From positions 186,001 to 250,000 of the forward strand of contig NZ_FRCP01000009.1 in the NCBI RefSeq assembly GCF_900142955.1: a stretch of 64,000 bases of DNA, given 5' to 3'. Position 1 is the first letter of the stretch. Every line of letters begins with the position of its first letter. A program made the translations under genes and the position numbers. Under the pieces are notes generated by a model. That model saw only the letters and a list, made by a program, of their open reading frames with translations. It made no database searches and was not told the DNA's origin. Of this stretch, positions 1-6,437 are shown one piece after another. This DNA is from Anaerosporobacter mobilis DSM 15930. GTDB taxonomy: Bacteria; Bacillota; Clostridia; Lachnospirales; Lachnospiraceae.

Positions 1-342
1 AATATTTCAAAAGGTATTTTAAAATATGCGTCAACAGGTGGTGTTCGTCTTGGTGGTCTTATCTGTAATTCAAGAAAGGTAGACGGAGAACAAGGTCTTG
101 TTGAAGCAGTTGCAGCAAAGATTGGAACGCAGATGATACATTTTGTACCTCGTGACAATGCTGTTCAGCGAGCAGAGATTAACAAGAAAACTGTAATTGA
201 CTATAGCCCACAAGAACCACAAGCCGATGAGTATAGACAACTTGCTAAAAAAGTGGATGAGAACCAGATGCTGGTTGTTCCAAAGCCAATGAAGATTGAT
301 GAGCTTGAAGCAATCTTAATGGAACATGGAATGATGGAGTAA
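1..342 (+). CDS. nifH: Nitrogenase iron protein NifH (3' part, 5' end outside window)
   Basis: Frame 1 is open from base 1 and gives the last 113 residues of the Fe protein, the ATP-driven electron donor to the MoFe protein. The segment GGVRLGGLICNSR (residues 13-25 of the fragment) and MIHFVPRDNAVQRAE (45-59) are characteristic of the C-terminal half of NifH. The two Cys ligands of the bridging [4Fe-4S] cluster, the P-loop and the switch regions lie upstream of the window, so they cannot be checked. The protein ends in the usual acidic helix. It heads a cluster followed by nifI1 and nifI2, the gene order seen in anaerobic bacteria and methanogens. An imperfect hairpin (405-448) follows the stop. 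Confidence 0.96.
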   Translation, partial: NISKGILKYASTGGVRLGGLICNSRKVDGEQGLVEAVAAKIGTQMIHFVPRDNAVQRAEINKKTVIDYSPQEPQADEYRQLAKKVDENQMLVVPKPMKIDELEAILMEHGMME

Positions 343-404
343 TCAATAGGGAATTTGTGAAGATATAAAGATACATGAAGATACATAGTATAAAGATGTT
401 GTTG

Positions 405-448
405 TTTATAGAGGATAAGATCACAAAGTGATAGAGAGCTTCTATAAA
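405..448 (+). promoter_or_regulatory. Imperfect hairpin between nifH and nifI1
   Basis: Outer arms TTTATAGAGG (405-414) and CTTCTATAAA (439-448) pair with one mismatch. An inner perfect stem ATCAC/GTGAT (420-424/428-432) has a 3-base loop. No T tract follows, so it is not a normal terminator. Stem-loops after nifH are known in several diazotrophs to protect the abundant nifH message or trim read-through; that role here is inferred. Confidence 0.4.
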
Positions 449-462
449 AGAAAGGAGAAATT

Positions 463-789
463 ATGTACCTTATAAGATCAATCATTAGACCTGAAAAAGT
501 GAATGAGGTTTTATCTGAATTATTATCAGCGGGATTTCCTGCTGTTACAAAGATGGATGTATATGGTAGAGGTAAACAAAAGGGAATCCGAATTGGAGAT
601 GTTACATATGATGAGATTCCTAAAGAGATGCTTTTGATGGTAGTTAAGGATGAAGATAAAGATGATGCCATAAAGATTATTATGAAATACGCTAGAACAG
701 GTGCGAATGGTAATTACGGTGATGGTAAGATATTTGTTAGTCCGGTTGAAGAGGCTTATACAATCAGTACGAAAACTAAAGAATTATAG
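463..789 (+). CDS. nifI1: Nitrogenase regulatory PII-like protein NifI1
   Basis: A 108-residue GlnB/PII-family protein. It starts with the ferredoxin-like strand MYLIRSIIRPEKV, has the T-loop motif YGRGKQKGI (about 36-44) and ends with the nucleotide-binding segment GANGNYGDGKIFV. The T loop is shorter and of different composition than in GlnB, as in the NifI1 branch. In methanogens NifI1 and NifI2 form a complex that binds and inhibits the MoFe protein and is released by 2-oxoglutarate and ATP. The same post-translational ammonia switch-off is expected here. A good ribosome site (AAAGGAG) precedes the ATG. It lies 120 bases after nifH and 11 bases before nifI2. Confidence 0.93.
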   Translation: MYLIRSIIRPEKVNEVLSELLSAGFPAVTKMDVYGRGKQKGIRIGDVTYDEIPKEMLLMVVKDEDKDDAIKIIMKYARTGANGNYGDGKIFVSPVEEAYTISTKTKEL

Positions 790-800
790 GGGGTGCTGCC

Positions 801-1187
801 ATGAAAGAAGTCTTAATAATAGTTAGGCAAGATAAAGTGAGTAAGACAAAAGTAGCATTAACAGAAGCAGGAATTCTAGGTTTTACATGCAGAAAGGTCA
901 TGGGAAGAGGTAAGAAATTATTTTCTTCAGAATTGTGTTCTGTACTAGATAATGGTGATGTACCTACGAATTCAATTGGTGAGTGTTTTACGGAAGGAAG
1001 TCGTTTGATACCAAAACGTCTATTCGTAATTATGGCTCAAGATGAAGATGTAGATAAAATTATTGAAGCAACTATGGAAGTAAACAGTACAGGAAATCCT
1101 GGTGACGGTAAAATCTTTGTAATGCCGGTTATTACATCATATCGTATTAGAGATGGAAAGCAACAGGAAGACTCTGATTCCTATTAG
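801..1187 (+). CDS. nifI2: Nitrogenase regulatory PII-like protein NifI2
   Basis: A 128-residue PII-family protein and the partner of NifI1. It begins MKEVLIIVRQDKV, carries a VMGRGKKLFSSEL T-loop region, then RLFVIMAQDEDVDKI and the GNPGDGKIFVMPV nucleotide-binding segment. The longer, divergent T loop and extra C-terminal tail are typical of NifI2. The start is set by AGGGGG just upstream. The protein should act with NifI1 as a 2-oxoglutarate/ATP-sensing switch on dinitrogenase. Directly after its stop comes a strong Shine-Dalgarno sequence that serves not nifD but a short GTG reading frame at 1202. Confidence 0.93.
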   Translation: MKEVLIIVRQDKVSKTKVALTEAGILGFTCRKVMGRGKKLFSSELCSVLDNGDVPTNSIGECFTEGSRLIPKRLFVIMAQDEDVDKIIEATMEVNSTGNPGDGKIFVMPVITSYRIRDGKQQEDSDSY

Positions 1188-1201
1188 GAAGGAGGTATAG
1201 A

Positions 1202-1297
1202 GTGAAAGATAAGTCTTTCACACGGCGATTTGGTACCCAAAGTCAACAAGTTGACTTGCACAAATTCGCCAGACTTTTGAAAGGGCATGGTGATTAA
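1202..1297 (+). CDS. Possible 31-codon leader ORF overlapping the nifD start
   Basis: The best ribosome site in this part of the cluster, AGGAAGGAGG (1186-1195), is six bases before GTG at 1202. The frame from that GTG runs 31 codons and stops with TAA at 1295-1297, two bases before the likely nifD ATG (1299) and overlapping the alternative ATG (1287). The peptide is basic (K, R and Q rich) and unrecognised. Its codons span the hairpin at 1224-1270. Translation of this frame could deliver ribosomes to nifD by stop-start coupling. It may also be non-coding with a decaying start of nifI2 or nifD; no homology is known to me. Confidence 0.35.
   Translation: MKDKSFTRRFGTQSQQVDLHKFARLLKGHGD
1224..1270 (+). 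promoter_or_regulatory. Long imperfect hairpin in the nifD leader
   Basis: An inner palindrome AAGTCAAC/GTTGACTT (1240-1247/1250-1257) is extended by outer arms GGCGATTTG (1224-1232) and CAAATTCGCC (1261-1270), with a small asymmetric internal loop. It lies between nifI2 and nifD, ends 28 bases before the likely nifD start, and has no T tract. Possible roles are RNA stability, processing, or control of nifD translation. Confidence 0.5.
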
Positions 1298-1298
1298 T

Positions 1299-2927
1299 AT
1301 GGTTTTACATGGAAACGAATTAAGAGATAAAGTTCTAGAAAAATATAGTGCAAAAGTATATAGAAACAGAAAGCAACATGTTCTATCCATTGATCCAGAA
1401 GCAAGCAATGAGATTACTGCAAACGTGCGTACCATACCTGGTATTATTACACAAAGAGGTTGTTGCTATGCGGGGTGTAAAGGTGTAGTTCTAGGTCCAA
1501 TGAGTGACAATGCAATTATTGTACATGGGCCAATTGGTTGCTCTTTCTACACTTGGGGAACCAGAAGACATAAGCAAGTGGAAACAGACAGACATGGTGA
1601 ACATGCAGATTGTTATGTGGAATATTGTTTTTCAACGGATATGCAAGAGCCGAATATCGTATTCGGTGGTGAGAAGAAACTAAAAAAGGCGATAGAGGAA
1701 TGTATGGCGATCTATAAACCTAAGATGCTTAGTATCTGCTCCACATGTCCAGTTGGTCTTATCGGTGATGACATTCATGCGATTGCAAAATGGGCGAGAG
1801 AAGAATATCCGGGTTTAATGTGTATAGCATTCTCTTGTGAAGGTTACAAAGGCGTTACACAATCCGCAGGTCATCATATTGCCTCCAATCAAATCATTCG
1901 CTTTATTGTTGGTACTGGAGATCATAAACCACAGAAGAAATTCTCTGTCAATATTCTTGGTGAATATAATATCGGTGGTGATGGTTGGGAGATAGAAAGA
2001 ATATTGAATCGATGCGGTATCGAAGTTGTTAGTGCTATGACGGGAACGAGTTGTTATAGAGATATGAAGAATGCGCACCTAGCAGATCTTAATTTAGTTC
2101 AGTGTCACCGTTCCATTAACTATGTAGCAGATATGATGAAAGATAAGTACGGAATGGACTGGATCAAGGTTAATTTCATCGGTGTTAATGCCACGAAAAA
2201 ATCAATTCGTGCAATTGGTGCATATTTTAATGATCCCGAACTTAGTGCAAGGATTGAAGAAGTAATTGCAGATGAAGAGAATACAATCGCAGATGAAATG
2301 GAATACTACAAAAGTAAATTGAAGGGTAAGACCGCAGCTATATATGTTGGTGGTTCTCGCTCTCACCATTATCAATTATTATTGCAAGATCTAGGTATGT
2401 CAACGGTGCTAGCTGGGTATGAATTTGCACATCGGGATGATTACGAAGGACGAAGAGTAATACCTGATATTAAAGTCGATGCAGATTCTAAGAATATAGA
2501 AAACTTAAAGATTGAAGCAGATGAAAACTTATACAATCCAGATAGAATTACGCCAGAACATAGAGCAGAACTTGAAGCCAATGAAGATATTGATTTAAAT
2601 GATTATCAAGGTATGTATCCAGATATGGAAGAAGGTTCTATTATAGCTGATGACTTGAATCATTTTGAAACGGAAGAATTTTTAAAGGCATTAAAACCTG
2701 ATGTATTCTTCTCGGGTATTAAGGATAAGTTTGTAGTGCAAAAAGCGGGAATGTTATCAAGACAGATACACTCCTACGATTATCAAGGACCATATACTTG
2801 TTTTCAAGGAGCGGCTAGATTTGGTCATGACCTTGTAATGGGACTATATGTACCAGCCTGGAGCTTTATTAAAGCACCATGGAAGAATCAAGCCACACTA
2901 GTAGGTAAATTAGGAGGTGAGGTGTAA
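1299..2927 (+). CDS. nifD: Nitrogenase MoFe protein alpha chain NifD
   Basis: Carries half of the P-cluster and the FeMo-cofactor. With the start at 1299 the P-cluster Cys are C55 (in RGCCYAG), C81 (HGPIGCSFYTW) and C150 (STCPVGLIGDD). The cofactor ligands are C269 (NLVQCHRS) and H491 (QIHSYDYQGPY). There is an insertion around residues 385-440, as in C. pasteurianum NifD. An in-frame ATG exists at 1287 (four residues longer), but GGTGA at 1289-1293 gives the ATG at 1299 proper spacing. It overlaps nifK by one base (TAATG), so the chains are translationally coupled. No delta-subunit gene sits between D and K, which argues for Mo rather than V or Fe-only nitrogenase. Confidence 0.97.
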   Translation: MVLHGNELRDKVLEKYSAKVYRNRKQHVLSIDPEASNEITANVRTIPGIITQRGCCYAGCKGVVLGPMSDNAIIVHGPIGCSFYTWGTRRHKQVETDRHGEHADCYVEYCFSTDMQEPNIVFGGEKKLKKAIEECMAIYKPKMLSICSTCPVGLIGDDIHAIAKWAREEYPGLMCIAFSCEGYKGVTQSAGHHIASNQIIRFIVGTGDHKPQKKFSVNILGEYNIGGDGWEIERILNRCGIEVVSAMTGTSCYRDMKNAHLADLNLVQCHRSINYVADMMKDKYGMDWIKVNFIGVNATKKSIRAIGAYFNDPELSARIEEVIADEENTIADEMEYYKSKLKGKTAAIYVGGSRSHHYQLLLQDLGMSTVLAGYEFAHRDDYEGRRVIPDIKVDADSKNIENLKIEADENLYNPDRITPEHRAELEANEDIDLNDYQGMYPDMEEGSIIADDLNHFETEEFLKALKPDVFFSGIKDKFVVQKAGMLSRQIHSYDYQGPYTCFQGAARFGHDLVMGLYVPAWSFIKAPWKNQATLVGKLGGEV

Positions 2928-4318
2928 TGCTTAATTATACTCCAAAAGAAATGGTAGAAAGAGAAGCTCTCGTTATCAATCCTTGTAAAACTTGTCAGCC
3001 AGTGGGTGCTTTGTATGCAGCACTGGGCGTGCATGGCTGCCTTCCCCACAGTCATGGTTCACAAGGGTGTGTGGCATTCCATAGAATGTATCTGACAAGA
3101 CATTTTAAAGATCCAATTCAAGCGTCCTCCAGTTCATTCACAGAAGGTGCCTCTGTATTCGGCGGTGGATCGAATCTAAAGACAGCGGTTAAGAACATAT
3201 TCGATCTGTATGATCCAGATATTGTGGCAGTACATACAACTTGCCTTTCTGAAACAATCGGTGATGATTTGAATGCCCTCTTAATTGATATAACCCCAAC
3301 GCTCTCGGAAGGAAAGTATATCGTTCATGCGAATACTCCTAGTTATTTTGGTTCACATATTCACGGATTTTTCAATATGGTAAATGGATTCATGAAGTAT
3401 CTTAGCGTCTCAACTGGTACTTCCAATGGAAAGCTTGCACTATTTCCAGGTTGGCTAAATCCGGGAGATTATCGAGAGCTTAAGAGACTTATGACGCAGA
3501 TGAACGTACCATTTATTATGTTACCGGATACGGACGGAACAGTCGATACGCCTACGACTGGCGAGTATACAATGTATGAAAAAGGTGGCACTACAATAGA
3601 AGAGATTAAGTCTCTAGGAGATTGTAAAAGTTCTCTTGGAATAGGTTTGACAATATCAGCACCTAGTGTAGGCTTTCTTGATAAGAAATGTAAGGTAAAA
3701 GGAGATACGATACCATATCCAATTGGTATTGATGCTACAGATGCATTTATCTTAAAACTACAAGAATTTTCGGCAGAAGAAGTACCAGCAAGTGTTGAGA
3801 ACCAAAGAGGTCATTTGGTAGATATGATGGTGGACACCCATCAATATACCTATGAAAAGAAAGTTGCAATCTATGGTGATCCAGATTTCGTTATCGGTAT
3901 GATGGCATTATGTTTAGAACTAGGCATGATTCCAAAGTATTGTATTACTGGTACACCAAGTTTAACATTCGAGCAAGAAGGTAAGAGTCTGTTAGAAAAA
4001 TACGGTGTTAAGGAAGAATGCAAAGTGCAAGCTGCGACGCAATTAAATACCACGACGGATCTTTTCTTGCTTCATCAATGGATTAAGAATGATGCAGTTG
4101 ACCTATTAATCGGTGGTACCCATGGTAAACACATTGCAAGAGCAGAAGATATTCCACTAGTAAGAGCTGGATTTGATGTAATTGACCGTTATTGTCATTC
4201 CTACTTCCCGGTAGTTGGATATGAAGGAGCCATGCGTATGGTTGAGAAAATCACTAATGCACTTATGGATTATCAAGACAGCCATTGTGAAGAAAAAGAT
4301 GTGGAGATGGTTATGTAA
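2927..4318 (+). CDS. nifK: Nitrogenase MoFe protein beta chain NifK
   Basis: A 463-residue beta chain. It supplies the other P-cluster ligands: C23 (NPCKTCQPVGA), C48 (GSQGCVAFHR) and C106 (HTTCLSETIGDD). It lacks the roughly 50-residue N-terminal extension of proteobacterial NifK, like the C. pasteurianum protein. The C-terminal part has IGGTHGKHIA and the YFPVVGYEGA segment near the subunit interface. It starts within the nifD stop codon. A 7-bp hairpin with a T-rich tail lies 50 bases after its stop, and a short non-coding repeat fills the gap to the next ORF. Confidence 0.97.
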   Translation: MLNYTPKEMVEREALVINPCKTCQPVGALYAALGVHGCLPHSHGSQGCVAFHRMYLTRHFKDPIQASSSSFTEGASVFGGGSNLKTAVKNIFDLYDPDIVAVHTTCLSETIGDDLNALLIDITPTLSEGKYIVHANTPSYFGSHIHGFFNMVNGFMKYLSVSTGTSNGKLALFPGWLNPGDYRELKRLMTQMNVPFIMLPDTDGTVDTPTTGEYTMYEKGGTTIEEIKSLGDCKSSLGIGLTISAPSVGFLDKKCKVKGDTIPYPIGIDATDAFILKLQEFSAEEVPASVENQRGHLVDMMVDTHQYTYEKKVAIYGDPDFVIGMMALCLELGMIPKYCITGTPSLTFEQEGKSLLEKYGVKEECKVQAATQLNTTTDLFLLHQWIKNDAVDLLIGGTHGKHIARAEDIPLVRAGFDVIDRYCHSYFPVVGYEGAMRMVEKITNALMDYQDSHCEEKDVEMVM

Positions 4319-4367
4319 GAAAGTAGTAAAGTACGGGAGTCTAAATCATACAATCATAAAGATGCAG

Positions 4368-4396
4368 GAGTATACATAATATACTCTTGTTGTCTT
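4368..4396 (+). terminator. Weak hairpin after nifK
   Basis: GAGTATA (4368-4374) pairs with TATACTC (4380-4386) over a 5-base loop, followed by a T-rich stretch. The stem is AT-rich and the T run is interrupted, so it is probably a partial terminator or an mRNA 3' end rather than a full stop. Confidence 0.35.
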
Positions 4397-4441
4397 ATTA
4401 TAATAAAGCTAATTCAGTGTAAGAGTGTTAATTCGGATCAT

Positions 4442-4540
4442 GATTCGGGTGTCAAAGAGTCCAAGCGAGAGCGTGTTGCGAGTAACTACGTTTGTATAAC
4501 ATGCTCATACATAAATCTGTGCAAATTGACGAGACCAAAA
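4442..4540 (+). repeat. MITE-like repeat family 1, deleted copy
   Basis: GATTCGGGTGTCAAA (4442-4456) matches the left end of the complete copy at 23444. It is joined directly to sequence matching that copy's right half: the shared run CCAAGCGAGAGCGTGTTGCG, then GTGCAAATTGACG (4519-4531). The left interior and the right terminal repeat are missing. No reading frame is present. Confidence 0.75.
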
Positions 4541-4559
4541 CTAGAAAGGAGTAATGCGA

Positions 4560-4769
4560 ATGCAAATTGAAGAAAAGTATTTATCTGAATTTAAAGGTCA
4601 GAAATTTCTTCTGCTTGAAGACATGGAAGAGTTCGTTAAGAAAACGCTAGGAGCGTATGATGCATATGGTGAAAGAAATATTCTTTATGTAATTATGAAG
4701 CGAGGCGATAAAGAGGAACTGGAACTTAACTATTCTTTCTATGATAAGAACTATCATTTGGAAGTGTAA
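4560..4769 (+). CDS. Small acidic protein between nifK and nifE, unknown
   Basis: A 69-residue protein beginning MQIEEKYLSEFKGQKFLLLE. ATG at 4554 is in frame, but AGGAG (4547-4551) is only two bases before it and eight before the ATG at 4560, so 4560 is preferred. The sequence is rich in Glu, Lys and Tyr and has no Cys, no membrane segment and no recognised motif. It sits between the structural genes and the cofactor-assembly genes and is followed by a strong hairpin (4922-4959), so it may be the last gene of a nifHDK transcript. Function unknown; a small nitrogenase accessory role is only suggested by position. Confidence 0.6.
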   Translation: MQIEEKYLSEFKGQKFLLLEDMEEFVKKTLGAYDAYGERNILYVIMKRGDKEELELNYSFYDKNYHLEV

Positions 4770-4921
4770 TAATAGTCAAGAAGTAGTAGGCTATGAGGAA
4801 ATAATCATACATAATAGTAATATTGAAATATGGTATACGTGCCATAGAAATTACCAATGGACTATTTATGAAAAAACTATTGACGAAACCACTGAAAAGG
4901 AATATTATTACAGAAATTCAT

Positions 4922-4964
4922 AGCGAGGGTAGAGACGACGCCGTCTTTCTACCCTCGCTTTCTG
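4922..4964 (+). terminator. Strong hairpin upstream of nifE
   Basis: AGCGAGGGTAGA (4922-4933) pairs perfectly with TCTACCCTCGCT (4948-4959), and an inner GACG/CGTC stem continues it. A short T-rich tail (TTTCT) follows. This is the most stable stem in the nif cluster and may separate a nifHI1I2DK transcript from nifE onward, or act as an attenuator giving less of the assembly proteins than of the structural proteins. Confidence 0.6.
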
Positions 4965-5048
4965 CATACTATTGCGACATAAGGCAATGGAGAGAAATTA
5001 AAAACATTTCACATAAAATTGCCGAATTGGAAAGGAGCGTGTGTAATT

Positions 5049-6437
5049 ATGGGAAAGAGCGGGGAAGTTAACGTTTTAGATGAAAGAAAGCAGTTTATCT
5101 TGTTCAAAAACGATGGAGGTTGTAGCGGGAATGGGATCAAATGTGATTCGGATTCGGTATCAGGTGCTGTTAGCCAACGTGCTTGTGTGTATTGCGGAGC
5201 GAGGGTAGTATTAAATCCTATTACAGATGCATACCACATTGTTCATGGTCCAATTGGGTGTTCAAGTTATACATGGGATATCAGAGGAAGTCTTTCTAGT
5301 GACAGCGATTTATACAGAAATAGCTTTTGTACAGATCTTCGTGAGACAGATGTTATATTCGGAGGAGAAAAAAAGCTTATTGCCGCAATCGATGAACTTG
5401 CTACGAAGCAAGAGGCAAAATTAATATTCGTATATGCAACTTGTATCGTGGGGGTTATCGGTGATGATGTTGAGGCTGTATGTAAGAATATGTCGAAGAA
5501 ACATGGGATTAGGGTAATTCCAGTTAAATCCCCAGGATTCTCTGGTAATAAATCAACAGGATACAAGATGGCTTGTAATGCCATTATGCAATTGCTTTTA
5601 CCATATCGAATCGAGCAAAAGATAGAAGGTGTGAATATATTAGGAGATTTTAACCTAGCTGGTGAGATGTGGATTATTAAGAACTATCTAGATAAGATTG
5701 GTGTTAACGTGGTATCAACATTCACTGGGGATGCCAATTATAAGAATATGTTAGAAGCTCCTAAAGCAACATTGAACATTGTGCAATGTGCAGGCTCATC
5801 CGTATATCTGGCAAACCGAATGGAAGAGGAGTTTTCAATACCATTCATTAAAGTTAGCTTCTTTGGTGTAGAGGACACATCAAGTTCATTAGTTCGAATT
5901 GCGGAGGCACTTAAGAATGAAGAGGCAAAGAAGAAAGCAATTGCATTTTCCAATGAAGAATCACTGAAGTTAGAAGGCTTCCTTGATCGGTATCGTAAGA
6001 ATTTACGAGGTAAGAAAGTGGCCATTTATGTTGGCGGAGGATTTAAGGCAATTTCACTTATTAAACAATTTAATTTCATGGGTATGAAGACAGTTGTTGT
6101 AGGAACACAAACAGGAAAGAAGGACGATTACGAAATTATTGAACAGTTAGCCTCAGAAGATGCCGTTATTCTAGATGATGCAAATCCAGCAGAACTAGAA
6201 ACCTTCATAAAGGAAAAGGGAGCAGATATCTTGGTTGGCGGTGTGAAGGAACGACCACTTGCATATAAACTTGGAATTGCATTCTGCGATCATAATCATG
6301 AAAGAAAACATGCACTCGCTGGCTTTGAAGGAGTGGATAATTTCACCAGAGAGATCAATCAAAGTATCAACAATCCAATGTGGCAATACATAAAAGAAAA
6401 CAAGACTTTAGAGTGTGGGAAGGAGTGTAGCTTATGA
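5049..6437 (+). CDS. nifE: FeMo-cofactor scaffold protein NifE
   Basis: A 462-residue NifD paralogue. With NifN it forms the scaffold on which the NifB product is matured to FeMo-co by adding Mo and homocitrate. Visible Cys positions are C46 in QRACVYCG, C71 in HIVHGPIGCSSYTW, and the Cys of YATCIVGVIGDD. The segment after NIVQCAGSS aligns with the NifD cofactor region. A longer frame opens at 5019, but AAAGGAG (5031-5037) supports the ATG at 5049. Its end overlaps nifN-B by four bases (ATGA), so the two scaffold chains are coupled. A strong hairpin lies about 90 bases upstream. Confidence 0.95.
   Translation: MGKSGEVNVLDERKQFILFKNDGGCSGNGIKCDSDSVSGAVSQRACVYCGARVVLNPITDAYHIVHGPIGCSSYTWDIRGSLSSDSDLYRNSFCTDLRETDVIFGGEKKLIAAIDELATKQEAKLIFVYATCIVGVIGDDVEAVCKNMSKKHGIRVIPVKSPGFSGNKSTGYKMACNAIMQLLLPYRIEQKIEGVNILGDFNLAGEMWIIKNYLDKIGVNVVSTFTGDANYKNMLEAPKATLNIVQCAGSSVYLANRMEEEFSIPFIKVSFFGVEDTSSSLVRIAEALKNEEAKKKAIAFSNEESLKLEGFLDRYRKNLRGKKVAIYVGGGFKAISLIKQFNFMGMKTVVVGTQTGKKDDYEIIEQLASEDAVILDDANPAELETFIKEKGADILVGGVKERPLAYKLGIAFCDHNHERKHALAGFEGVDNFTREINQSINNPMWQYIKENKTLECGKECSL

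Noticed and set aside
1299..2927. Apparent loss of the FeMo-co His ligand (PYTCF where Azotobacter has PYHGF)
   Set aside because: Counting from the Azotobacter C-terminus places the ligand H442 at the His of HSWDY, which is conserved here as H491 in HSYDY. The changed His is a different residue and also differs in C. pasteurianum.
4741..5071. Two overlapping + strand ORFs of 60 and 82 codons between the small ORF and nifE
   Set aside because: No ribosome sites, they overlap each other and the strong hairpin at 4922-4959, and the second runs into nifE in another frame.
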